Positions 55,410-64,000 of a stretch of 64,000 nt of DNA are shown one piece after another (position 1 is the stretch's first letter; each line of letters begins with the position of its first letter). The notes under the pieces are model-generated. The model was given only the letters and a program-made list of their open reading frames with translations. It searched no databases and had not been told where the DNA came from. The position numbers and the translations under genes are program-made. The DNA comes from Megamerina dolium (taxonomy: Eukaryota > Arthropoda > Insecta > Diptera > Megamerinidae): NCBI GenBank assembly GCA_963854835.1, contig OY978530.1:36538639-36602638 (forward strand), given 5' to 3'.

Positions 55410-55533
55410 TGTTTACTTGCTTATTGATTTCTTCCTTATGCGCTTCTGGTAGCCTGTACTGCCTTCGGTTGATTGGCGCCTGGTCTGGTTTTATTGGTAT
55501 TGTGTGTTTAAACCCGTGGTGTGAGACAGTTTG

Positions 55534-56139
55534 TCACCTTCCAAAAAAAAATAAATCGTGGAATGACTTAAGTATTCCATCTATGGAACTCTTTTTCTCA
55601 ATGTTTAAGTTTTCGTCTAGTTTAATTTTTTCTAATATTTTGGTAACCCTTTTTTGGTTATTAGTTTCCTTGATGTTATTTATTTTATGAGCTATGTCGT
55701 ATTCTTCGTGTTCTAAATGATTACATTTAATTATATTAATTTTAAGCTTATTATTTACAATATATGAATCTATATTCGTATTGAGAATTGGGACATAAAC
55801 TGTGTTGTCCGTTACACTGCCCAATGTCTCCCCTAAATATATTCTAGGAGATACTTCCTCTTTCTCTACTATAATTGTTTCAAAATGCGTATTTACTTTA
55901 ATGGGGATTACCTTCATAGTTCCCCCAGGTACTACAACCTCACTGGTGTGTAGTATTCTATTACCCTCGTACAACGGTTTGAAAGGTAAAGTCATCAAAT
56001 GCTGTTTTCGTTCACCGAAGAAAATCAGCTTCTTTTTCATAGTATTTATAACCGATCGGTTCCATAAATTGTCTCTACCTAGGATACCATCAGCAGGTAT
56101 CCCTCTCTCTTCAGAGATTAAGTGTAGTTCTAAAATCAA
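55534..56139 (-). pseudogene. Gypsy B protease end and protease-RT linker
   Basis: Starts with the second protease signature (DGILGRDNLW), then the linker also seen at 47192-47737. Ends at a phase break before RT at 55409. Confidence 0.75.
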
Positions 56140-56193
56140 ATCTTTCGTCCTCTCATGTTGGACTGCTACTGACCCTAATGTGGTGACAAATCC

Positions 56194-56421
56194 TCAGAAT
56201 GTACCACTAAGATTTTTCCTTAAATGTCGCTTCTTGCTAACAGATTCATTAATTACTGATGACTTTATTAAACTGGTATCTGCCCCAGAGGCTACAAGTA
56301 AAATGAGTTTTCCATTTTTTGCTTCCTCACGCAGAAACTCAATGAACACATCATCTATATCAGAGACTCCCAAACAGTAGCCATGTTTGATATTACTGGA
56401 TGGAAAAGATGGTTCTACCAA
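56194..56421 (-). pseudogene. Gypsy B protease with Ala in place of catalytic Asp
   Basis: LLVASGADTSLIKSSVI: the first residue of the D-S-G-A motif is Ala (GCC), as in copy A. The rest of the fold is in place across 56421-56090. Confidence 0.75.
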
Positions 56422-56535
56422 CTTCCGCCATCTTGCTATCTAACTTGGAGGGTGTGTCAACAATCTCTAAGGAAGCATAACTGACACCTTCCATTTCAAC
56501 TGGCTTACTTTTAGCAAAATTTTGGGGTTCCCGGT

Positions 56536-57312
56536 TTATTGGCCGTACCTGGGCCCCCCGTAGTTTCCCTGGGTTTTTTCCATTTCTTTGCGTTTATAAC
56601 AGTCGGCGATCCTGTGTCCCGGCTTCTTACAGAAAAAACATTTGCTTTCTTGACCTCCCTTAGTAGGTGCAGGTGTTTGATTGCATTTTCCGTGTGACCT
56701 GTTGTTGCTAAAAGGTATGCATAGCAAATTGAACTCATGTCCGTATTTTTTACACTTTATGCAATAGGGCATGTTTTTTCTCTTAAAACAGTCGTCTCTA
56801 GTATGCCCTTTTTTGTCGCAGAAGGAGCAGGTAGGAACTTTTCTTTGGCTATTTTGAGGCCTTACGTTATTATTTTGGTATTTGTTCACTCCGAGTGGCA
56901 TCTTGTCATTTCTATTCTGGTGAAATGCCACTGTATTACTGGCCTCTGTCTGGTGAACGTAGTTTGAATATAGTGTTCCCATATTAAACTGATTGAATCG
57001 TTGTCCGCTTTCGAGCAGAATACCCGTATTTACGGCCTCCTCTACTAATTCTTCCAACGTGCCCGTATTACCTAGCATATGAGTTTTTAACAATGGATCT
57101 TGAAGGCCTGATATAAAAGATGTCCTCGCATACCCCTCTAGCTCTTTTAACAACGCTTGGTCTCCGACCCCACCATATCCATTCTTAATGGATTGTATCG
57201 CCGTGGATTGTAAATTACCTAATCTCCTTGCAAAAACACGTATATCTTCCTGAGGTAGTTGGCGTGCGACTTGTATTTGGTGCGTGAGCGGTTCCAGGCG
57301 AACGGTCTTCAA
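56536..57312 (-). pseudogene. gag: Gypsy B Gag, capsid end and three zinc knuckles
   Basis: 258 residues ending with three knuckles: CSFCDKKGHTRDDC, CIKCKKYGHEFNLLC and CFFCKKPGHRIADC. Separated upstream by the TGA shared with copy A (at about 57324). Confidence 0.82.
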
Positions 57313-57867
57313 ATATGTGTTTCACAGAAGTGTATACAATTCCTCTATATTAGCGAACTTCTTACTTAGCACCAAGTTATAAGCATCACCTTATAGTCGC
57401 TGTTTTGTACAATCTACGAAATCTTCCAACTCGTTGGGTTGGGTTGGGTTCTTGCTCATTCACACCCAGAAATGGGCTGCTGTACTTCGGTCCTCAAATC
57501 TTTAGACTCCGCTCCAGTGAGTACTGGGACTAGACTACTGACGGTCTGTGCAATTTCGTCAATACGCATTTTTAGCCTTACTTCAGGTTGTACTTCTAGT
57601 TGTGTTTTTCATACTGGTGTATGGCGACAAAGAGGTGTCTCCTGTGCTATGCACCGTTCTCTTTCGAGATTCATCTCTTTTGCCTGGAGTGCACTTAGCT
57701 GCTCAGCGTCAACCGAGGTTCTGAGCCTTTTCTCTATAAATTCTTCTGAAATGCCCTTTTCTTTTAGTGAATCTTCTAATTCCTTATTTCTATTAAAAGT
57801 CTTACCAATCTCTACTTCTAGCTGTTCCGCGTCGGATCCCTGTTTTGCGATCTGAGTCCACAGAGCC

Positions 57868-58134
57868 CTAATGTGTACCTCTGCTTAAGGCTGCTTCAGC
57901 CTGGGTTTTGAATAGTTCTTTTAGCTCGGTTAGCGTGGCGTCTAATTCCTGAAATGGAGTTAGTACCTTTCCGTGATGCACCTTTGATTTTATGAGCTGG
58001 GATTGCTCGTATGTGCTGTGTTGCTTAATCAAGCTCCACACGAAGTCGATTGACTCGGTTATTGCCACGTCTAGCTCTGTTGCTAATGATTCGTAGGATT
58101 TCTTGTCCATTAGACCACAAAAAGGCAAATGCAC
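57868..58134 (-). pseudogene. gag: Gypsy B Gag, N-terminus
   Basis: Likely start MDKKSYESLATEL; 88 residues before a small deletion (about 57883-57890) shifts the phase. The remaining coiled coil lies at 57439-57867 in another phase. Matches 49153-49854. Confidence 0.75.
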
Positions 58135-58204
58135 ACTAGAATCAGCTCCTGTACTGCGTTAAACGTTCAACGTAAAACACCTTGTATATACAAGATATTT
58201 CGCA

Positions 58205-58224
58205 GTATCCTACCGGCTGCGCCA
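58205..58224 (-). promoter_or_regulatory. Primer-binding site of element B
   Basis: On the minus strand TGGCGCAGCCGGTAGGATAC begins three bases after the LTR end. Absent from element A, where the region is deleted. Confidence 0.78.
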
Positions 58225-58227
58225 AAA

Positions 58228-58951
58228 TGTTGTGTACTATTTTTCCACAACACTTACTAAGTACCTAGCTCACAAGATTAACACCTAGACCTAAGCTCCT
58301 AAATATCCCTCGAGTCTAACACACTAGTTGACTGAAATAAAACAATTATATTTTATTAAGGATACTTTCGGTTTTTACTTTATGCTGGTGTTTTATATTT
58401 TTCACTTTTACACTAATACTGGAGGGCCTCGTGAGGATCGCAGTATTTACACTTTTTCTTAAAGCTTCTTAACACTTCGGTGTAAGACTCACAACTGAAC
58501 AGCCCCTGCCTTCAGTAAGCTGGCAGCTTATATCCATTTTTCTAACACTAGCCACATATCAATCTACCCACATACCAACATATAACATACCATAATATAT
58601 TCACACCATGTGTGTATATTCTACATGAGAAAGCAACTTTTTGATATTCTCACATATGAGTAGACCACGTGATTTTAGTTGTCATGTATGCTTACACAGG
58701 TATGCTTACGTAAGTGCAGAACTACGAATTGTGTGGGAAAGTGCTTTGTCAGCATTTTCACACCCAGCTGCAACTCAGTTGGCGCAATGTTCTGATATTC
58801 CACAATTATAAGTAATATTAGTATAGATTGTGTATATCACAACTTTAAGCAATGTTGGTATGTGTATTGACAAATATGTAGTTCCCAATTTCGGGAAATA
58901 TGTCGCGAGGCAAAATATACATGTGCTTATTTCATATTTTGGCTCGCAACA
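58228..58951 (-). repeat. LTR shared by element B and the third copy
   Basis: 724 bp, TGTTGTGTAC...GCTCGCAACA on the plus strand. One copy of the roughly 57-bp internal unit (the LTRs of A have two) and a further loss of about 65 bp near 58609. It has a primer-binding site on one side (B internal region) and a polypurine tract, TCCCTCCCTTCTGTC, on the other, so it is joined to internal sequence on both sides. Confidence 0.85.
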
Positions 58952-59957
58952 TCCCTCCCTTCTGTCAGGAAGAAAAAATTATCATTATGAAATAATAATA
59001 ATTTTATCTTAAAAGGAAGAAGTTAAAATTATGCTTAAAAAAATTATGCTTATTTTGTAAAATTTAGCACAATTAAAAATGTATGATACTATTAGGAATT
59101 AAGTACGAAGTATTATGTACATATATACTTGTAATTCGGTGATTATGGTGCCGATGATGACGATGAGTTTCCTGCTAGTTGTTGTCTGCTGTACTTAGCT
59201 TTTTTTTAATGGTTTTGTTGCAGATTTTGTTGTTGAGTTCTAGTGATGCAAACAATAACTACTCCTTTATCAAGGTTCGATTTTTGTTTCGGCAATTAGA
59301 GCGAGATTATTTACATTTAATTGATCTTCTGGATGTTTTGACATGGAATCGTTATCTTGATTATTATTGTGGAAAGTAGGTTTGGTGTGCTTGTGGGTTG
59401 ATGCTATTGTTTATCATTTTCTTCTGATGTGGATCAAAATCCATTGTCACTGATAAATACAGAAGCTGAAATATTTCATTCGGTTTTGGTTGAATAGCTG
59501 TTATTGTTGATGTTTCAATATTAGCTATTAGTTATTGTTGATATCTCATAGCTATTATTGTCACGCTGTCTAGGTATGCCAAAGTTATTTGTTGTAAATT
59601 TTATTGTTTTGTACGTTTTTTATGGGTACTCGCTGTACTGGGCCTGCTTTGTTTTCTGCTATGGGTTTATTTGTTCTTTACTGCCTCAAGGATAGTTTTG
59701 TGTTATCCTTATCTTGGTTGTTACTGTTGTTAAAGCTGTTAATGTTGCTGCGTTTGCATCTCTCGCAATTTCACAGAATGAGTTGATTTTGGATTCTCGT
59801 GGACATACTGCTGCTCTCTTGTGTTTGTAGGGGTATTACCAGATTCTTTTTCAATAATAGATCACTTGCCTCTACTATATATATTATAAATACTAAATCT
59901 ACTGTAACACTCATTTAGTTAATTTTGTTATTAAGATTTACATATATACTTATATAA
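58952..59957 (-). mobile_element. 3' internal tail of a third copy (C) of the Gypsy A/B family
   Basis: Closely parallels 44661-45840 (polypurine tract, the same short frames), with a loss of about 180 bp relative to 45113-45290. The match ends near CTTATATA at 59957, where an A-rich tract of a SINE begins. Confidence 0.78.
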
Positions 59958-59978
59958 AATAAATAAAAAATAAATATG

Positions 59979-60318
59979 TGGCACTTAAAGCCCCAAAGGG
60001 CTCATTGGCCGAGCTTCTCTTCCATTACTGTTGTGCATCTTAAATTTGGACAGTATTAGAAGGGACCTACCTATTTTAACCGGTTCCGAATGGCAGAACA
60101 CTTGTGACATCACTTTTTCTGAGCTTTGTCACAGAGTTCTTTTAGAAGCTTTTCATGGCAAGTTGTTACTGTCGGAAGAACTGCCAATTGCTTGCCGACA
60201 GGTGGGTACCATTCGAAAGAAAAATCTTATCGATTTAAATTTGTTTTGCATCAGCCGGGGATTGAACCACGACCTACAGATCAGAAGGCGAACACACTAA
60301 CCACTGAGCTACGGTACC
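59979..60318 (-). mobile_element. tRNA-derived SINE (SINE1), right arm
   Basis: Reverse complement of the SINE at 39112-39457. The 5' flank keeps the target duplication word (CCTCCATACAT on the plus strand), but the 3' flank does not. The tail instead joins Gypsy C sequence. Confidence 0.85.
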
Positions 60319-60416
60319 TCCATACATACAATACAATATATTGTATAATTTCAGTGCAACGCTATGTTACCAAGCGAAAATAGTTTTTTTTTTTTATGAG
60401 AATTACCATCTAGCAG

Positions 60417-60850
60417 TATAACACGTTTGGTCCAAAATATTTATCTTTCTTTTTTGTTAAATAGCCAGCTGTGTTGGCCGAAATATTTGTTTCTATTACA
60501 GGATATACAAGCTAAAAGTTTGAGTACCTTGACTTACTGACAAAAGATTCGAGATTACAAACTACAACTAAAACTTTGAGCTTATTGCGCATTCGCCACG
60601 GCTACAGTATCTTTTAACACTGGAATGCAACCCAGCTTATAAGGATATAAGACTCTCGTGATATATATTTAAACAATAGTTCGTCCAATTCATCTGATGA
60701 AGAGGAAATGGGTACATGTGAGATATAGTCCACCAAGGAATAATAGAATTTAAAATTTTCGGCAATAAGCTGGTTTTGCTGGTTTTTTTTGCTGCCGATG
60801 TCCTCTTCTAAATTCAGATGTTTAGTAGTTGTTAAAACGCAAGGGCTTGA
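60417..60850. other. Segment present only in right arm
   Basis: About 434 bp between CTAGCAG and TGATTTAATG with no counterpart at 39005-39020. It includes most of a 92-codon minus frame (60614-60892) of unknown type with SSSSDELDELLFKY. Either an insertion here or a deletion in the left arm. No terminal repeats or duplication seen. Confidence 0.55.
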
Positions 60851-61606
60851 TTTAATGTTTCTACTAATATATATATTAATTAATAGTTTCATGAAAGTAT
60901 TTTCTCATATATTTGTACTCATTGAACTTACATGAATACATGTTCAAAATAAAATATAAACTGTTTATGAAATGTTAAAAAGGCTGGCAATATTTAACCT
61001 TTTTTTGGTACACTTAGCTTTTCTAGCCTTTCTATTTGGCCGATCTAATATATTTGAAGTCCTGGCAACGCTGTATTGAATGTGTCTCCTATGTAGATGC
61101 ATGCGCGTAATAACACAAAAGCAATAAATAGCATTTTCAGTTTGAGTCTGATTGTGAGGCATGTGTGACAGCTGTTTGTATTTGCCTAACATTTTACTCT
61201 CGCATTTATCGCATTTATTCGTTTATTATTCGCTGGTTACTCTCTCTCCCTCTCAACATGCACACACTATGTATTTATTGACATGAACCATTGAATCATG
61301 ATCTAATCATGATCTATTGCTTTGCATCGTTGCGCATACGTGGCTTTCTTTCTCATTCTCCCTTTCTCTATGCTATATATTCTTTCCTACTCATGTTACG
61401 AAATCTGCTTTAAAAATTTCACACTCCATGTGTGGCACCGCCGCCTAAGAAGTTTTAAAAAGTTTTATAAAACGAAAATTGTCATTTTGTGTATAATAAT
61501 TATCATCGCTTGTGTTATGCTCACATAATTTTCACTTTCATTCAATTTGAGCATTGGTGTATAAGGGTAAATGTTTAATAGAACCTCAGAAACCGCATTT
61601 TTTCGT

Positions 61607-61800
61607 TTTTTCATGACCGAATACCCTACTCGTGTATAAAATATACATTTTTTTTCAACACAAGATATCGATATAAATTCGAAATAAAAGAAAAATGTAA
61701 TGACAAATTTTTTGTAGGCTCAAAATACATAGGAAATTTTCTTTAATTATTGTGCGTTTTTTTTTCATCAAAATTGCATAATCTTGTGAAACGAAAAGAT
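61607..61800 (-). repeat. Dispersed repeat copy 3 (right arm)
   Basis: Reverse complement of 38050-38245. Confidence 0.75.
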
Positions 61801-62330
61801 CAATCTGTATTAATGTGCCTAATCGAGATATGTTCAAATTTAAAATTTCACTTGGTCCCCTGTGAAAACCTTTAAATATATTGCAATATATGTATTCTGT
61901 TAAACACAAGCTACTCAATAGATGTCGTAAATTAAAATAAATACAAAAATTAATAGTGCGATTGTCAAAAAAACGGACATAATTTAACAACTACGAACTT
62001 TTCAAGTTCTTCATAAATATTTGGGATTCTTGTATTCGTTATATATTCTAATTTGATATTGTCAACTAAAGTGGTTAACGGTAAGTGCAACCAACGACAA
62101 CAATAATAATAATAATCAAAATCATCGAACATTTATGACATAAGCTTCTATAATTGTGGAAAAATTATTTAAGCGATTTATAATTGTATAGAAAGGAAGA
62201 AACATAATCCTCAGTGCCGTCGTCGTCGTTGGTTTGTTTCTCGTCGACAGATACGCAGTAAAAAGCAGCACCAAACATAAGTTCACTACTCTTTTTATAT
62301 TTACATAAACACTTTTTTGTGCTTCGAACT

Positions 62331-62356
62331 GGATCCTAAGTGTTTACTTAGGATCC
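62331..62356. repeat. Perfect 11-bp hairpin, right arm
   Basis: GGATCCTAAGT, loop GTTT, ACTTAGGATCC; partner of 37499-37524. Confidence 0.85.
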
Positions 62357-62950
62357 CATTACCAGCCGCCAGGTACCAGCGAAGTACCTTTCGAAGGGAA
62401 CCGCAATGTACTATGCAATTTATTAGTGTTCATTTTTTAATAAATACACCAATAAATTGTCACGCACATACCCATAATATATATGTTATATATAGATATA
62501 TACAATTAAATTGTATACATAAACCAATTAAAATAAATATAAACCCATAAAAATATGCATGTATATTTACAAATCAGTGTGCGTTTTATTCCTATAACTC
62601 GGTGCCAAACTAAACATGACGTGTTTTCATTCTTATCATAAGTTTATACAATAGTATAAAATTTGTTTGTTGGTCTCTATACCAAAGCGAATTTATACAA
62701 CGTAACTTTGTAACCCATGCCTTTTGATGTAGCATTTTATTAGTCATTTCTTTACTTATTCTTCATCATTTCAAAATGAAATGCATAAAGGCATCTTGTT
62801 ACATCCAATTTGCATACTTTGTATCATCATGTAAACAATGTATACAACTTGCTGACAGCGTTAACATGTATGTAGCTAACAAATTCAATGTCAAACACAT
62901 AAACAAGACCCTCACCGTTTAAAAAATAATAACTTTATTTTCTTAAAATA

Positions 62951-63223
62951 GAGCGAATCGTAGCTCATTGGTTATTGCGTTGGCCTTCCGATCTGTAGGT
63001 CATGGGTTCAATACCTGGCTGAAGCATAACAAAATTTAATATCGAAGAGATTTTTCTGTCGAATGGTACCCAACTGAAGGCAAAAATTAGCAATTTTTCT
63101 GGAAATAACAATTTGCCAAAAATGCTTCTTAAAAGAGCTCTGTGACAAAACTAAGTTAAAGTGATGTGACAAGAATTCTGCCGTTCGGAACCGGGCGGCC
63201 ACATAACCTAACCTAACCTATTA
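62951..63223 (+). mobile_element. tRNA-derived SINE (SINE2), right arm
   Basis: Plus-strand copy of 36632-36904. Starts GAGCGAATCGTAGCTCATTG, B box GGTTCAATACC, ends in TAACC units (63203-63220). Duplication TCTTAAAATA at 62941-62950 and 63224-63233. Confidence 0.85.
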
Positions 63224-63278
63224 TCTTAAAATAAGAAAATTATTTATACAACTTATACCTATACATTCCTAGATTTTA

Positions 63279-63611
63279 TTAAATATTATTATAGATTTCT
63301 TTTTCTTTTTCTCCGATCAATATTACACTATTTAGACCATTTTGAGATATAATTTTGTATGGCCCTTTAAATGGTTTGTTTATTTTTTTTTTCTTATTTC
63401 CTACTTTTATATAAACATAATTTCCAACTTTAAACTCAACTTCTTTTACATTTATTTGCTTTCTTGCAATTTTACTTTTGTTCGAATTTAATATTTGTTT
63501 GGTCTTTTTATGAGCATACTTTACTTTAAATTCATTCATATAATCATTTAAATCATAAAATTTTTTAACTCTCAACTCTGTAACTCTGCAATTCTGCATT
63601 TTGATAGTCAA
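63279..63611 (-). pseudogene. Gypsy integrase C-terminal fragment (right arm copy)
   Basis: 110-residue open frame, same as 36243-36580 but without the extra A, so VEFKVGNYVYIKVGNK runs on to KPFKGPYKIISQNGLNSVILIG. Core domain missing. Confidence 0.7.
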
Positions 63612-64000
63612 GTGTTAATTGAGTTCCCATAAAAGCTTAATTTTACTACGGATATAGTGAGATACATGGTTGTTGCAGCAGTTGAAGTGGAAGCGTCGTT
63701 GGTGAGGACTGTTGGTGTGGTGGCGAAACGGCTGGAAGGGTGAGTTTGCGTGAATTATCCAAGTGGAAAATATTTGCCTTAGCAGTGGACTCTTTTGGCA
63801 TCCCTTTTTGAACCCTTATTCGCGCGGATCAGCTGAAGGACGAAGCGGCCATCTAGCGGTATATTCCCCACTACGATAATTGGTTGATGAATTGACTAAC
63901 TGTGGTCAAATATCGGCCTAAAAAAGGTTGAAAGCGCAACTTAGCATATTGTATAAAATATCTCAAATGAAAAAGGTAACCAGCTAAAATAAAAAATGCA
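63612..64000 (+). other. Right-arm end, probable 5' region of a LINE copy
   Basis: Reverse complement of 35854-36242. The left-arm equivalent leads straight into the ORF1 start of the split LINE at about 35860, so a second LINE copy may begin here and continue past the window. Confidence 0.4.

Larger units (their letters stand above)
53072..58227 (-). mobile_element. Ty3/Gypsy element B (gag-pol, 3' end truncated)
   Basis: Second copy of the element A family, carrying RT, RNase H and integrase that A lacks. Coding pieces run from gag at 58134 down to the end of integrase at 53081. The 3' side stops at the mariner boundary (53072). The 5' side keeps primer-binding site and LTR. Confidence 0.82.
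59960..64000 (-). repeat. Large inverted repeat, right arm (runs off window)
   Basis: Reverse complement of 35854-39457, plus about 434 bp at 60417-60850 absent on the left. The inner end falls in the A-rich tail of SINE1. The outer end is not reached. Confidence 0.9.

Noticed and set aside
62951..63020. Functional tRNA gene in the right arm
   Set aside because: Same reason: the head of a SINE with 10-bp duplications, duplicated in the other arm.

Overview
The window looks like repeat-rich nuclear DNA from a fly (Diptera), most plausibly a tephritid-type fruit fly. I infer this from the mix of element families: a gypsy-type errantivirus with an envelope gene, several Ty3/Gypsy and BEL/Pao LTR retrotransposons, an RTE-clade LINE, DD41D (rosa-like) mariner relics and tRNA-derived SINEs. 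I see no intact single-copy host gene. The only host-like coding sequence is a 36-residue piece of a dynein light chain (LC8) at 20051-20191. Almost everything else I can name is a mobile element, intact, broken or nested.

Layout. 1-6524: plus-strand errantivirus (leader, gag, pol with a frameshift and a late stop, env, 3' LTR) inserted at a (TA)n run; its 5' LTR lies outside the window. 6655-9430: a dispersed repeat, a BEL integrase fragment and a gypsy protease relic. 9512-13265: a recent Gypsy element with apparently identical 437-bp LTRs, which has lost protease, RT and RNase H and fuses the Gag zinc fingers to integrase. 13575-15693: RTE relic. 16076-16941: mariner relic. 17581-21020: gypsy relic (gag, protease, split integrase) interrupted by about 1 kb that carries the LC8 fragment. 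21024-36000: a three-layer nest. A minus-strand LINE is split by a minus-strand BEL (21606-34319, 85-bp LTRs, TSD CCTAC), whose leader is split by a plus-strand Gag-only BEL (27183-33069, 466-bp LTRs, TSD ACATA).

35854-39457 and 59960-64000 are the two arms of a large inverted repeat. Each arm carries two SINEs, an integrase C-terminal relic and a perfect hairpin. Between the arms lie a complete RTE insertion (39791-43159, 11-bp TSD), a minus-strand Gypsy element A (43826-50745, pol deleted), a DD41D mariner relic (51930-53071), a second copy B with most of pol (53072-58227), an LTR (58228-58951) and the 3' tail of a third copy (58952-59957).

How the parts relate. Several defective elements still have sharp LTRs and target-site duplications: the Gag-integrase Gypsy, the Gag-only BEL, and the A/B Gypsy lineage with a shared protease Asp-to-Ala change. 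This suggests mobilisation in trans by related full-length elements elsewhere in the genome. I found no sign of a bacterial-type defence system, CRISPR array or operon. The unusual biology here is retroelement parasitism and large-scale rearrangement.
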